From Paraburkholderia sprentiae WSM5005 (GTDB lineage Bacteria > Pseudomonadota > Gammaproteobacteria > Burkholderiales > Burkholderiaceae): a stretch of 64,000 bases of DNA. Position 1 is the stretch's first letter, and each line of letters starts with the position of its first letter. The notes beneath the pieces are model-generated. The model made no database searches, was not told where the DNA came from, and saw nothing but the letters and a program-made list of their open reading frames with translations. The stretch lies in contig NZ_CP017561.2 of NCBI RefSeq assembly GCF_001865575.2, forward strand, positions 868,001-932,000. The letters run 5' to 3'. Shown here piece after piece: positions 53,111 to 62,234 of this stretch. The position numbers and the translations under genes were made by a program.

Positions 53111-53545
53111 TCAGTCGCGGGTCGCGCGCCGTTCGATGCGCTGAAGGTACGCGTCGGTGTCGGGCGGCGTACCGGTGCGCTGCGCTTCCCAGATGGTTTC
53201 GCCGAGGCAGTCCATGATCGCGTGCTGCGCCTCGTGCGTCGAGCCGAGGCGCGCGGCAAGCCGCTCGTGCGCGGCGCGAATGCCGGGCGGCTGGTCGATC
53301 GACAGCTGCTCGGAGATCGCCAGATGCATCGACAGGTGCAGGAAAGGATTAGTCTGCCCGCGCTCCGGCGAATAGTCCTGCGCCTGGGCGGCCGGGCCGT
53401 CGGTGAGGTCGGCGTGATATTCCGGATGCTCGACGATCCAGTCGGCGGCGATCGCCTCGAGCGGCGTCAGAATCTCGCCCTGGCGCTGTTTGCGCCAGGT
53501 GTCGGTGAAAAAGAGACGAACTTCGTCGCGGCTGGGATTGAACAT
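53111..53545 (-). CDS. DUF1841 family protein
   Basis: A 144-residue soluble protein with the DUF1841 hallmarks: MFNPSRDEVRLFFTDTWRKQRQGEILTPLEAIAADWIVEHPEYH, NPFLHLSMHLAISEQLSIDQPPGIRAAHERLAARLGSTHEAQHAIMDCLGETIWEAQRTG. A His-rich middle (HLSMHLAISEQ) hints at a metal or active site. The function is unknown. Confidence 0.93.
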   Translation of the reverse strand: MFNPSRDEVRLFFTDTWRKQRQGEILTPLEAIAADWIVEHPEYHADLTDGPAAQAQDYSPERGQTNPFLHLSMHLAISEQLSIDQPPGIRAAHERLAARLGSTHEAQHAIMDCLGETIWEAQRTGTPPDTDAYLQRIERRATRD

Positions 53546-53699
53546 CGTGGAACCGGTGCGTGGCGTGGGGCGTGTGTGAAACCCGATGGTGCGCGAACTT
53601 GCATATCAGCGCTGCGCACTGCGGGTAAGCGTTATTTTACGCGGCGGCCGCGCGGACCGCAGGCGGGCGCACGACCTCGGGTTTGGAGCGGGTGCGCGT

Positions 53700-54344
53700 C
53701 TAGAGATCGGGTGGCGGGGTCTTCGGCCGGAACTCGCACAGCGGCTCGATCGCGCAATGCCAGCATTCGGGGCGGCGCGCCTTGCACACATAGCGTCCAT
53801 GCAGGATCAGCCAGTGGTGCGCGTCCTGCCTGAATTCGGCGGGCGTGACTTTCTCGAGTGCCGCTTCGACCGCGCGCACGTCCTTGCCGGGCGCGAGGCC
53901 GGTGCGGTTGGCGACGCGGAAAATGTGCGTGTCGACCGCAATAGTCGGATGGCCGAACGCCGTGTTCAGGATCACGTTGGCCGTTTTCCGGCCGACGCCC
54001 GGCAGCCCTTCGAGCGCCTCGCGATCCTCGGGCACCTCGCCGCCGTACTGGTCGAGCAGGATGCGGCAGGTGGCGATCACGTTCTTCGCCTTCGTGCGAT
54101 ACAGACCGATCGTCTTGATATAGCTCGCGACACCTTCCTCGCCGAGGTCGAACACCTTCTGCGGCGTGTTCGCGACCGGGAACATCTTGCGCATCGCCTT
54201 GTTGACCGAGACGTCGGTCGCTTGCGCCGACAGCAGTACCGCGATCAGCAGTTCGAACGGCGTCGTGTATTCGAGCTCGGTGGTCGGATGCGGATTCAGG
54301 CTCTGAAGCGTTTCGTAGATCGCGCGGCGTTTGTTCGCGTTCAT
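53700..54344 (-). CDS. nth: endonuclease III (Nth)
   Basis: A 214-residue DNA glycosylase/AP lyase for oxidised pyrimidines. The helix-hairpin-helix GLPGVGRKTANVILNTAFG holds the catalytic Lys, and VDTHIFRVANR the catalytic Asp. The [4Fe-4S] loop CKARRPECWHCAIEPLC (Cx6Cx2Cx5C) ends the protein. It is co-directional with rsxB, whose stop is 43 bases upstream, a pairing kept in Burkholderia. Confidence 0.97.
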   Translation of the reverse strand: MNANKRRAIYETLQSLNPHPTTELEYTTPFELLIAVLLSAQATDVSVNKAMRKMFPVANTPQKVFDLGEEGVASYIKTIGLYRTKAKNVIATCRILLDQYGGEVPEDREALEGLPGVGRKTANVILNTAFGHPTIAVDTHIFRVANRTGLAPGKDVRAVEAALEKVTPAEFRQDAHHWLILHGRYVCKARRPECWHCAIEPLCEFRPKTPPPDL

Positions 54345-54387
54345 GCGGAGCGGGTCTGTGTGGGTGGGGCGGGACGCGCCGGCGCGA

Positions 54388-55287
54388 TCAGCGCGCGGCC
54401 GGTGGCGAGTCGGACGGCGGGCTCGACTCGTTGGACGGCTGCTCGGAGCCGCGCGTGTCGTCGCCGCTGGCGAGGCCGAGACGGCGGCGGCGCGCTTCGG
54501 CGGCGTCGATCTGGGCCTGCACGTCGGCGCTGACGTTCTCGGTGTTCATCGGTCCTTGGCCGGTCGCGGCCATGTCTTCCTTCTTCTTGCGCGCGCGTTC
54601 GAGCGCGGCCTGGATGATCGCGCGTTTCTTCGCTTCGGCGTCGCCCGCGAGCGGTGAAGCGGAAGGATCGGACGGCGCTGTGGTGCCGCTGGCCTGCACC
54701 GCGGCCGGCGCAGCCGCCGGCGCGCTCGCGCTCGCCGCTCGCCGCGCCGCAGCACGCGCTTCGGCGGCGTCGCGCTCGCGCGCGAGACGCGTCTCGTGGC
54801 GATCATGACGCGCCCGCGCCGCGTCGGCCTGGCTCTGGCTCCAGGCGTTCCAGCCAGTGGCCTCGCCGGTCACGGGCAGCATCGCGATGCAGTCGACCGG
54901 ACAGGGCGGCACGCACAGGTCGCAGCCGGTACATAGCTCGGCGATCACGGTGTGCATCTGTTTCGGTGCGCCAACTATCGCGTCGACGGGACAGGCCTGC
55001 ATGCACAGCGTGCAGCCGATACACACCTGTTCGTCGATAACCGCCAAGGGACGCGGACGTTCGACGCCATTGGCGGAATTGAGCGGAATCACCGGTTTGC
55101 CGAGCAGCGCGGCGAGGCGCGCGATGCCCTCGGTACCGCCGGGCGGGCACTGATTATAGTTTGCGTCGCCGCTAGCGACGGCTTCGGCATACGGACGGCA
55201 TGCGGGATAACCGCACTTCGTGCATTGCGTTTGGGGCAGCAGATCTTCGATGCGATCCGCGAGTGTTTTGACGTCTGTCACGGTCAC
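54388..55287 (-). CDS. rsxB: RnfB/RsxB-type ferredoxin-like electron transport protein
   Basis: A 299-residue iron-sulfur protein. An N-terminal Fe-S domain binds through Cys22, Cys25, Cys30 and Cys47 ([10 protein letters not shown]...QCPPGG). Two [4Fe-4S] ferredoxin motifs follow: [16 protein letters not shown] (about 90-105) and [16 protein letters not shown] (about 119-134). A long Ala/Arg coiled tail (about 150-299) is an addition relative to E. coli RsxB. No other rnf genes are near, so it acts alone or with unlinked partners, and probably lacks the N-terminal membrane anchor of RsxB. Confidence 0.93.
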   Translation of the reverse strand: MTVTDVKTLADRIEDLLPQTQCTKCGYPACRPYAEAVASGDANYNQCPPGGTEGIARLAALLGKPVIPLNSANGVERPRPLAVIDEQVCIGCTLCMQACPVDAIVGAPKQMHTVIAELCTGCDLCVPPCPVDCIAMLPVTGEATGWNAWSQSQADAARARHDRHETRLARERDAAEARAAARRAASASAPAAAPAAVQASGTTAPSDPSASPLAGDAEAKKRAIIQAALERARKKKEDMAATGQGPMNTENVSADVQAQIDAAEARRRRLGLASGDDTRGSEQPSNESSPPSDSPPAAR

Positions 55288-55522
55288 GACGTGGGGGCTT
55301 GCCGTGCGATCGCACAGCCTGAAATAAATAGCACATTATCGCCGATTTCCCGGATTGCCATTCGCAATCCATGTGCCATAATCGAAGCGCTTCATTCGAA
55401 AGACCGCAGAAAAGGGTGTGTTTCCCAACCACGACGCGCCCGCTAAACGCCGCCCACTGCAAGGCTCGAGGAGAGGCCGGCGGCGCGATCCGGACAACGC
55501 GGCTCACGAAGACGATGCCACC

Positions 55523-56155
55523 ATGAATCAGCCGAAAATCAAAAGAGATCCTGAAGGCACGAGGCGCCGCATTCTGCTTGCGGCGGCCGAAGAGTTTGCA
55601 AATGGAGGACTGTTCGGCGCACGAGTCGATCAGATCGCCCGCCGCGCGGAAACCAATGAACGTATGCTCTATTACTACTTCGGTAGCAAGGAGCAACTAT
55701 TCACCGCGGTACTCGAGCACGCGTTCAGCGCGCTCAACGAAGCGGAACGCACGCTCGAACTCAATGGAATCGCGCCCGTCGAGGCCGTTACGCGTCTCGC
55801 GCATTTCGTGTGGGACTACTACCGTGACCATCCCGAGTTGCTGCGGCTCATCAACAATGAGAATCTGCATGAAGCACGCTATATGCAGAAGTCGACGCGC
55901 ATACGCGAAATGATCTCGCCGATCGTTGCCACGCTCGGCGGCATTCTCGAACGGGGGCAACGCGCGGGGCTGTTTCGCACCAACGTCGACCCTTTGCGCT
56001 TTTATGTGACGCTTTCGGGCATGGGCTACTACATCGTGTCGAACCGTTTCACGCTCGAAGCGACGCTCGGCCGCGACTTCAGCAGCGCCGCCGAACGCGG
56101 CGAGGTGATCCAGATGAATACCGAACTGCTGCTCGCGTATCTGCTGAGAAAGTAA
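55523..56155 (+). CDS. TetR family transcriptional regulator
   Basis: A 210-residue repressor-type protein. The helix-turn-helix at about 12-58 reads RRRILLAAAEEFANGGLFGARVDQIARRAETNERMLYYYFGSKEQLF. The C-terminal ligand domain is of the TetR_C type with DYYRDHPELLRLINNENLHEARYMQ. No clear ribosome-binding site precedes ATG 55523, and the frame opens at 55418. It faces the PHB depolymerase gene across a shared terminator; no target is evident. Confidence 0.93.
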   Translation: MNQPKIKRDPEGTRRRILLAAAEEFANGGLFGARVDQIARRAETNERMLYYYFGSKEQLFTAVLEHAFSALNEAERTLELNGIAPVEAVTRLAHFVWDYYRDHPELLRLINNENLHEARYMQKSTRIREMISPIVATLGGILERGQRAGLFRTNVDPLRFYVTLSGMGYYIVSNRFTLEATLGRDFSSAAERGEVIQMNTELLLAYLLRK

Positions 56156-56217
56156 CGGGCGGGAACTGCGCGGACCACTGCCGCGGTAAACAATCAGTAT
56201 CACGAACGAAGCGCGAC

Positions 56218-56256
56218 AAAAAAGCAACGGCCTCGAAGGAGGCCATTGGCTTTATC
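56218..56256. terminator. bidirectional intrinsic terminator
   Basis: GGCCTC-GAAG-GAGGCC with outer pairing of AAAGC/GGCTTT and flanking A/T runs lies between the convergent TetR gene and phaZ. Confidence 0.85.
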
Positions 56257-56278
56257 AATGCTATTGCAAGTTTAATGC

Positions 56279-57556
56279 TCAGGCTTCGACTTTTTCTTTC
56301 GTCGTTCTTGCTGCCTTGTTGTGCTCGAGAATGAAGTCGCGCAATTGCGGGTAAATGATCGTGCGCCAGCGGCGGCCCGAGAAAATCCCGTAGTGACCGC
56401 ATTTTTCCGCGGTGAAGTGACGCTTGTTCTTCGCCGGAATGCCGCTGCACAGGTCATGCGCCGCGTAGGTCTGGCCGTCGCCGGAAATGTCGTCGAGTTC
56501 GCCCTCGATCGTGAACAGCGCGGTCGTCGTGATGTCTTGCGGCCGCACCCGCTCACCGTTGACGACCCACGTGCCCTCGGCAAGACGGAATTCCTGGAAC
56601 ACGATGCGGATCGTGTCGAGGTAATAATCGGCGTCCATGTCGAGCACCGCGTTGTACTCGTCGTAAAAGCGGCGATGCGCTTCGGCGTCGTCCTCATCGC
56701 CTCGCAACAGGCTTTGGTAGAAATCCCAATGCGACGCCGCGTGACGCTCCGGATTCATCGCGACGAAACCGGTGTGCTGCAGGAAGCCCGGATAGACCTT
56801 GCGGCCCGCGCCGGGATAGTTCGGCGGCACGGTGAAAATCACGTTGTTCTCAAACCATTCGTACGAGTGCTGCGTGGCGAGCGAATTGACCGAGGTCGGG
56901 CTCTTTCGTGCGTCGATCGGCCCGCCCATCATGGTCATCGTGCGCGGCGTATCCTCGCCGCGGCTCGCGAGCAGTGAAATGGCGGCCAGTACCGGCACGG
57001 TCGGCTGGCACACCGAGATCACGTGCAGATTCTTCGCGCCGATATGGCGAATGAATTCCTGGATATACGCGATGTAGTCGTTCAGACCGAACTCGCCCGC
57101 TTCGAACGGCACCATGCGAGCGTCGATCCAGTCGGTGATGTAGACCTTGTGGTCTTGCAGCAACGTGCGCACGGTGTCGCGCAGCAGCGTGGCGTGGTGT
57201 CCCGACAACGGCGCGCAGACGAGCACGACAGGCTCGTCTTTCAATTGGTTGACAGCTTCGCTGTCGTCGGCGAAACGCTTGAAGCGCATCAGACGGCAAA
57301 ACGGCTTTTCGATGAAGGTCTGCTCGACGATCGGAATGTTATGCCCATCTTTGACAATCTGGTGAATATTGAACTCGGGTTTTTCGTAATCCTTTCCGAG
57401 CCGGTAAAGCAGTTCGTAGCCGGCGGAAAGGCGCGTGGCGCCCGGCACATAAGCTAGCGGACTGGCCGGATTCGCAAATGATTTCGATGCGGCCTGAGCC
57501 CAGGCGGTGAGGGGGCTCAACATCGCCCGCTGGAATTCATGAAATTGATAGAGCAT
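56279..57556 (-). CDS. phaZ: intracellular polyhydroxybutyrate depolymerase (PhaZ)
   Basis: A 425-residue alpha/beta hydrolase that mobilises stored poly(3-hydroxybutyrate) granules in the cytoplasm. The nucleophile elbow is SVCQPTVPVL with Cys183 in place of Ser, as described for PhaZa1 of Cupriavidus necator. MLYQFHEFQRAMLSPLTAWA is the typical N-terminus, and FTAEKCGHYGIFSGRRWR contains the catalytic-type His near 390. It is lone and convergent with a TetR gene. Confidence 0.95.
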   Translation of the reverse strand: MLYQFHEFQRAMLSPLTAWAQAASKSFANPASPLAYVPGATRLSAGYELLYRLGKDYEKPEFNIHQIVKDGHNIPIVEQTFIEKPFCRLMRFKRFADDSEAVNQLKDEPVVLVCAPLSGHHATLLRDTVRTLLQDHKVYITDWIDARMVPFEAGEFGLNDYIAYIQEFIRHIGAKNLHVISVCQPTVPVLAAISLLASRGEDTPRTMTMMGGPIDARKSPTSVNSLATQHSYEWFENNVIFTVPPNYPGAGRKVYPGFLQHTGFVAMNPERHAASHWDFYQSLLRGDEDDAEAHRRFYDEYNAVLDMDADYYLDTIRIVFQEFRLAEGTWVVNGERVRPQDITTTALFTIEGELDDISGDGQTYAAHDLCSGIPAKNKRHFTAEKCGHYGIFSGRRWRTIIYPQLRDFILEHNKAARTTKEKVEA

Positions 57557-57736
57557 GTTTGCTCCGTATTAAGCGGTTCGCATTGGGCTTCGCAAACACG
57601 CGTGAGGCGTTGCGGCGGGCCATTCTGGTTGTTGGCACATTATTGTTGGCCGACAGTCGGATTGATGATATAGAACAAGGCAGACTTGTGCAACGCAACA
57701 ATTCTCGCCTTTTAGGGTGCGCAAATTGTCACGGCG

Positions 57737-59626
57737 TCATGCTAGTGGCGATGCTGCTTCGCCGCTATCAGGGCTTGCCTGCACCTCAAGCTCCATCGCG
57801 CGGATGCCGTTATGCGGCGGATGGCCGGTCGCCTGCGCCATCTCCTGCTCGTGCTTCATCAGGTTAAGGCCCGTGTGCACCAGCGCCACGTGCGAAAACG
57901 CCTGCGGAAAATTGCCGACGAGACGTTTTTCGACCGGGTCGTACTCCTCGGACAGCAGGCCGACGTCGTTGCATAGCGCAAGCAGCCGCTCGTACATCTC
58001 GATCGCCTCCGGCACGCGCCCCTGCAGCGCCAGGTTGTCCACCATCCAGAACGAACATGCAAGAAAGGTGCCTTCCCCGGGCGGCAGGCCGTCGTCGTAT
58101 TCGGTGGTGCGGTAGCGTCGCACGAAGCCGCCGTTCATCAGGTCGCGCTCGATCGCCTCGACCGTGCCCTTGATGCGCGGATCCTGCGGCGGCAGGAAGG
58201 CGACCAGCGGCATCAGCAGCGTGCTCGCGTCGAGCTGGTCGCTGCCGTAGTACTGCGAGAACGCGTTGAGCGCCGGATTCCACGCTTTCTCGCAGACGTC
58301 GGCGTGGATCGTGTCGCGCGTCGCGCGCCATTCGTCGAGGGGGCCGTCGAGCTTGAACATTTCGGCCGAGCGGATCGCGCGGTCGAACGCGACCCACGCC
58401 ATCACCTTCGAGAACGTGAAGTGCTCGCGGCCGCCGCGGGTCTCCCAGATGCCTTCGTCGGGTTCCCGCCAGATCGTGCTCAGGTGCTCGAGCATCGCGC
58501 ACTGCACGCTCCACGCAGTGACGTCCGCCTGCAGGCCGCCGACGCGCGCCAGATGCAGCGCGTTCATCACCTCGCCGTAAACGTCGAGCTGACGCTGCCC
58601 GACCGCGTTATTACCGACGCGCACCGGTTTCGCGCCCTCGTAGCCGGGCAGCCACCCGATTTCGATTTCGGGCAGACGCCGCTCGCCGCCGATGCCGTAC
58701 ATGATCTGCAACTGGTTCGGCGCGCCCGCCATCACGCGGCCGAGCCAGCTGCGCCAGGCGCGGGCTTCGTCGTAGTAGCCGCCGCGCATCATCGCGAGCA
58801 GCGTGATGGTCGCGTCGCGCAGCCAGCAGTAGCGATAGTCCCAGTTGCGCGTGCCGCCGAGCCGCTCGGGCAGCGACGTGGTGGGCGCCGCGACGATGCC
58901 GCCGGTCGGCTCGTAGGCGAGCGCGCGAAGCGTAATCAGCGAGCGGCGAATCGGTCCGGCCCAGCGTCCCTCGACGGTGCCACGGGCCGCCCATTCGAGC
59001 CAGTGATTCTCGGTGCGCGCGAGCGACGTGTGCGGATCGCGTGCGGGCGGAATACGCAGGTGCGACGCCGCGTACGCGAGCGAGAACGGCACGCGCTCGC
59101 CTTCGGTCACGGTGAATTCGGCGACGGTCTTCATGTCTTCGCCGCGGAGTTCGACCGGCGTGCGCAGCACCGCGTTGTCGGGGCCGACGATCGCCTTGAT
59201 GCCGCTGTCGTGCTTGAGCTTGTCGACCCACGGAATCGAGAAGCCGTAGTCGAAGCGCAGCACGAGTTCCATCTTCATTCGCACGGTGCCGCGCTTGCCG
59301 ACGACGATACGGATCAACTCCGAGGAGCCGTTGCCGGGCGGCATGAAGTCGATCAGCGTGACGGCGCCGTCGGGCGTTTCGTAGTCGGTTTCGAGAATCA
59401 GCGTTTCGCCGCGGTAGCGCCGCGTGATGGTGGGCGCGCCGTCCTCGCCCTGGGTGGCGGGGGCGATCAGCCAACGGCCATTGTCGGGCGTGCCGAGCAG
59501 CGCCGCGAAGCAGGCGCCCGAGTCGAAGCGCGGCCAGCAGAGCCAGTCGACGGAACCCTCGCGGGAGACGAGCGCGGCGGTATGGCCGTCGCCGATCAGT
59601 GCATAGTCTTCGATGTGTGCAGGCAT
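57737..59626 (-). CDS. glycoside hydrolase family 15 protein (glucoamylase/trehalase-like)
   Basis: A 629-residue enzyme. The beta-rich N-terminal domain (about 1-230) begins HIEDYALIGDGHTAALVSREGSVDWLCWPRFDS. The (alpha/alpha)6 catalytic domain has GGTRNWDYRYCWLRDATITL (about 265-285) and DDGLPPGEGTFLACSFWMVDNLALQGR with the probable catalytic Glu (about 525-550). It hydrolyses alpha-glucosides; related GH15 proteins include glucoamylases and bacterial trehalases. No signal peptide is seen, so it is probably cytoplasmic. ATG 59626 is used; a TTG two codons upstream is unlikely. Confidence 0.93.
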   Translation of the reverse strand: MPAHIEDYALIGDGHTAALVSREGSVDWLCWPRFDSGACFAALLGTPDNGRWLIAPATQGEDGAPTITRRYRGETLILETDYETPDGAVTLIDFMPPGNGSSELIRIVVGKRGTVRMKMELVLRFDYGFSIPWVDKLKHDSGIKAIVGPDNAVLRTPVELRGEDMKTVAEFTVTEGERVPFSLAYAASHLRIPPARDPHTSLARTENHWLEWAARGTVEGRWAGPIRRSLITLRALAYEPTGGIVAAPTTSLPERLGGTRNWDYRYCWLRDATITLLAMMRGGYYDEARAWRSWLGRVMAGAPNQLQIMYGIGGERRLPEIEIGWLPGYEGAKPVRVGNNAVGQRQLDVYGEVMNALHLARVGGLQADVTAWSVQCAMLEHLSTIWREPDEGIWETRGGREHFTFSKVMAWVAFDRAIRSAEMFKLDGPLDEWRATRDTIHADVCEKAWNPALNAFSQYYGSDQLDASTLLMPLVAFLPPQDPRIKGTVEAIERDLMNGGFVRRYRTTEYDDGLPPGEGTFLACSFWMVDNLALQGRVPEAIEMYERLLALCNDVGLLSEEYDPVEKRLVGNFPQAFSHVALVHTGLNLMKHEQEMAQATGHPPHNGIRAMELEVQASPDSGEAASPLA

Positions 59627-59750
59627 GGACAACGTGTCGGAAAAACGAGTCGTTATGACGGACGGCGACAGCAGCCGCGCTTCGAGGGGTGTTATTACCG
59701 GACTACGATCAGCATTGTTTGGTTCACCGCATAGTGCGGCAAAACACGGA

Positions 59751-59779
59751 TTGGTAAATTGTTAAACCATGCATACAAT
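59751..59779 (+). promoter_or_regulatory. sigma-70 promoter of the 81-aa gene
   Basis: TTGGTA (59751-59756) and TACAAT (59774-59779) are spaced by exactly 17 bases in an AT-rich stretch. It points to the small plus-strand gene starting at 59870. Confidence 0.65.
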
Positions 59780-59869
59780 CGGATTTCATGCCGATGTCCG
59801 GCGACAGGCCGGACTGCGAATCGGCCTTGCTCATGGCGTATGCAGACGCCGTTTCCGAGGACGAAAGCC

Positions 59870-60115
59870 ATGCTGAACCCTTCGAAATCCGATTGCATCA
59901 CGATTCTCTCCGCCGCTAGCCAGCTTGCCGGCGATTCCATGCTGCCACTCGATCATGACCGGCTCGGGCTGAGCCGCAACGGGATGCTGACTGCCGCGTC
60001 CTTCCTGGTCGAGCGCGCCTGCTTCCGGCGCTATCAGCAGGATGCCGACCATTATGCGGTCGGCGCGCTATCGTTGCAGGGCCGCCTGCGGCTCGATCAA
60101 CTGGCGAATGGTTGA
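59870..60115 (+). CDS. small hypothetical protein, 81 aa
   Basis: ATG 59870 follows CCGAGGA at a good distance, and a good promoter lies 90 bases upstream. The product is soluble and shows two helices (SDCITILSAASQLAGD, NGMLTAASFLVERACFRRYQQDADHYAVGALSLQGRLRLDQL). Function unknown; the sequence has the look of a conserved Burkholderia-family hypothetical rather than a shadow. Confidence 0.7.
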   Translation: MLNPSKSDCITILSAASQLAGDSMLPLDHDRLGLSRNGMLTAASFLVERACFRRYQQDADHYAVGALSLQGRLRLDQLANG

Positions 60116-60435
60116 GCGATAGCGCCGCGAGCTGGCAAGCCGAGTACTCGCGTCACGACGCCGCGCATTCGCCGCACTCTTTGGTAGTGCGCCTTCGCGT
60201 TGCGTATGCGTACGTTCGCGTCGCGTCACGTCGATTATTCACGTGGCGCGTTGAACTCGCGCGCGTCCCGCACGCGTCCATCTCGCGCCATGCCCGCCTC
60301 TCGCGTATGTCACGGCCTGACATTTGCCGCGCTCTCGCGCGTGCGAACGGTCGGCAACTCGCTAACGTTCCCTTCCGGCCAAAACACGCCGACACCGGAC
60401 GCAAATCGCGCGCCCGGTGTCGCCTCGCATGTCGC
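60116..60435. other. intergenic stretch rich in GCGT motifs
   Basis: No gene supported. The stretch 60190-60290 repeats GCGT/ACGC-type motifs many times, which is unusual even for this GC-rich genome. Frames across it are Arg/His-rich artefacts. Confidence 0.4.
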
Positions 60436-60588
60436 TCACAGGTGAGACGAGCCCACGCCGAAGATCCCGATGATGCCGATGATGATCAGATAAAGCGCGA
60501 CGATGTAGTTCAACAGGCGCGGCATGACCAGGATCAGGATGCCGGCGATCAGCGAAACGAGCGGGCCCAGGCTGAGCGTGACGTTCAT
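60436..60588 (-). CDS. small DUF3096-like membrane protein, 50 aa
   Basis: ATG 60588 follows CGGAG. The product has two hydrophobic helices, GPLVSLIAGILILVMP and YIVALYLIIIGIIGIFG, joined by RLLN, matching DUF3096. These short membrane proteins are of unknown function, often linked to stress responses. Confidence 0.85.
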   Translation of the reverse strand: MNVTLSLGPLVSLIAGILILVMPRLLNYIVALYLIIIGIIGIFGVGSSHL

Positions 60589-60856
60589 GGAGACTCCGTA
60601 GTTGAGACGCGCGATGCGCGATTGAGAAAACGATTGAAAAAACGCCCCGCCGCGCGGGACCCAAGCCACTGGCGCAGACCGCGCGGCAGCGGCGGGTTCA
60701 CTGCATGATCGGACCTAACGCTCTTATACTCACTTCGACAACAACAACGCGGAACGACATTCGATTCGCGGCGCGGCAGACCAGACACCGTTACACCCGC
60801 TTGTACCCCGGCTCGTACGTGAGCCTGTACCAGACAACCGATGTCGAGGAGGTCCC

Positions 60857-62212
60857 ATGCTTCGCAGTCGCCATGCCGCAGCGCGTGTTGCCGTGCGCCC
60901 AGTTTCGACTTCCCTTTTTGCTTCTGTTTCTGCCTGTGTTTGTCTTTCGGCTTCCCGTCCGCATCGCGCGGATCGCAGCGCGCGGCGCGCGAGGCGGCCA
61001 GCGCTATTGCGGGCCGCCCGCTCGATGATAAGAGGTTTCGCGCTCATGGTTTCGATTGTTGCTTCGCCCGCGTATGCGCAAGATTCCGGCCCGGTCCCCG
61101 CGGACGGCGTCTATACGATGCTGGTCGGTACTTACACCAGCGGCAAGAGCGAGGGCATCTACGTCTTTCGCTTCGATACGAAGACCGGCGCGGCGACCCA
61201 GGTGTCGGTCGCGCAGACGGTCAATCCGTCGTTTCTGGTCGTGAGCCGCGACCGCCGCTTCGTCTATTCGGTCAACGAACTGCCCGGCGACAACGGCCCG
61301 GCCACGCAACGTGGCGGCATCAGCGCGTTCGGCTTCGATGCCGCGCGCGGGCAGCTGACGTTTCTGAATAAGGTGTCGTCGGATGGCAATGATCCGTGTT
61401 ATCTCAGCATCTCGCCGGACGGCAAGTATCTGCTGACCGCTAACTATTCGGTCGCGCCCGATCCGGGCGGCAGCTTCGCGGTGTTTCCGCTGCAGGCGAA
61501 CGGCCAGGTCGGCACCTCGGTGCAGACCGTGCATCACGAAGGCGGCGGTCCGGTGAAAGGACGGCAGGACAACTCTCACGTGCATTCGACCGTGTTCGCG
61601 CCGGACGGCCACTATCTGTTCGCGCAGGACCTCGGCGCCGACAAGCTGTACTCGTACCGCTACGCGCCGCAGGGCGGCGCCGGCGCGGGCCCCTTCGTGG
61701 CGACGGACTGGGGCTACACGCAGCAGAAGGCCGGCACGGGTCCGCGCCATCTGATCTTTGGCGCCGACGGCAAGCACGCGTATCTGACGAGCGAACTCGC
61801 GGCCACCGTCAGCACGTTCGACTACCACGACGGCAAGCTCAAGCTCGTGCAGACGCTGCCTCTCGCCGAGCCTGGCTTCAAGGGGCAGGTGGGCGCGGCG
61901 GCGATCCACCTGTCGCCGGACGGCCGCTTCGTGTATGCGTCCAATCGCGGCGACGCAAACGAGATCGTGATCTTCTCGGTCGATCCCGCCAATGGGCATT
62001 TGAAGCAGATCGGCCGGCAGTCGAGCCTCGGCAAATCACCGCGCGAGTTCACCATCGATCCGACCGGCAACTGGCTGATCGTCGGCAATCAGCTGAGCGA
62101 CACGGTCTATGTGTTCAAGCGCGATCCGCAGACAGGGCTGCTCGATCCGAATCCGAAGCAGCATTTCGAACTGGGCTCGCCGGTCGATTTCAAGCTGGTG
62201 TCGCCGTCGTGA
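60857..62212 (+). CDS. secreted lactonase-family (6-phosphogluconolactonase-like) beta-propeller protein
   Basis: The mature part is a seven-bladed propeller of the YbhE type: LVGTYTSGKSEGIYVFRFD, NPSFLVVSRDRRFVYSVNE, PCYLSISPDGKYLLTANYS, NSHVHSTVFAPDGHYLFAQDLGADKLYSY, GPRHLIFGADGKHAYLTSEL and SPREFTIDPTGNWLIVGNQ. It may hydrolyse sugar lactones; many exported members have no proven activity. ATG 60857 has a strong GAGGAGG ribosome-binding site but adds a basic 56-residue lead (451 aa). ATG 61025 begins a standard signal peptide (MIRGFALMVSIVASPAYAQ) without a ribosome-binding site. I list the longer form; the export signal favours the shorter product or a changed leader. Confidence 0.87.
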   Translation: MLRSRHAAARVAVRPVSTSLFASVSACVCLSASRPHRADRSARRARRPALLRAARSMIRGFALMVSIVASPAYAQDSGPVPADGVYTMLVGTYTSGKSEGIYVFRFDTKTGAATQVSVAQTVNPSFLVVSRDRRFVYSVNELPGDNGPATQRGGISAFGFDAARGQLTFLNKVSSDGNDPCYLSISPDGKYLLTANYSVAPDPGGSFAVFPLQANGQVGTSVQTVHHEGGGPVKGRQDNSHVHSTVFAPDGHYLFAQDLGADKLYSYRYAPQGGAGAGPFVATDWGYTQQKAGTGPRHLIFGADGKHAYLTSELAATVSTFDYHDGKLKLVQTLPLAEPGFKGQVGAAAIHLSPDGRFVYASNRGDANEIVIFSVDPANGHLKQIGRQSSLGKSPREFTIDPTGNWLIVGNQLSDTVYVFKRDPQTGLLDPNPKQHFELGSPVDFKLVSPS

Positions 62213-62234
62213 TGCACGCCGATTCACCGGGCGC

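Noticed and set aside
58304..59734. 476-residue plus-strand frame opposite the GH15 gene
   Set aside because: Shadow frame rich in Arg, His and Val with no domain.
60190..60290. GCGT-rich stretch as a CRISPR or regular repeat array
   Set aside because: Units are irregular in length and spacing; no repeat-spacer structure.
60112..60708. 198-residue plus-strand frame after the 81-aa gene
   Set aside because: Arg/Ala/Ser-rich, overlaps the better supported DUF3096-like gene and has no ribosome-binding site.
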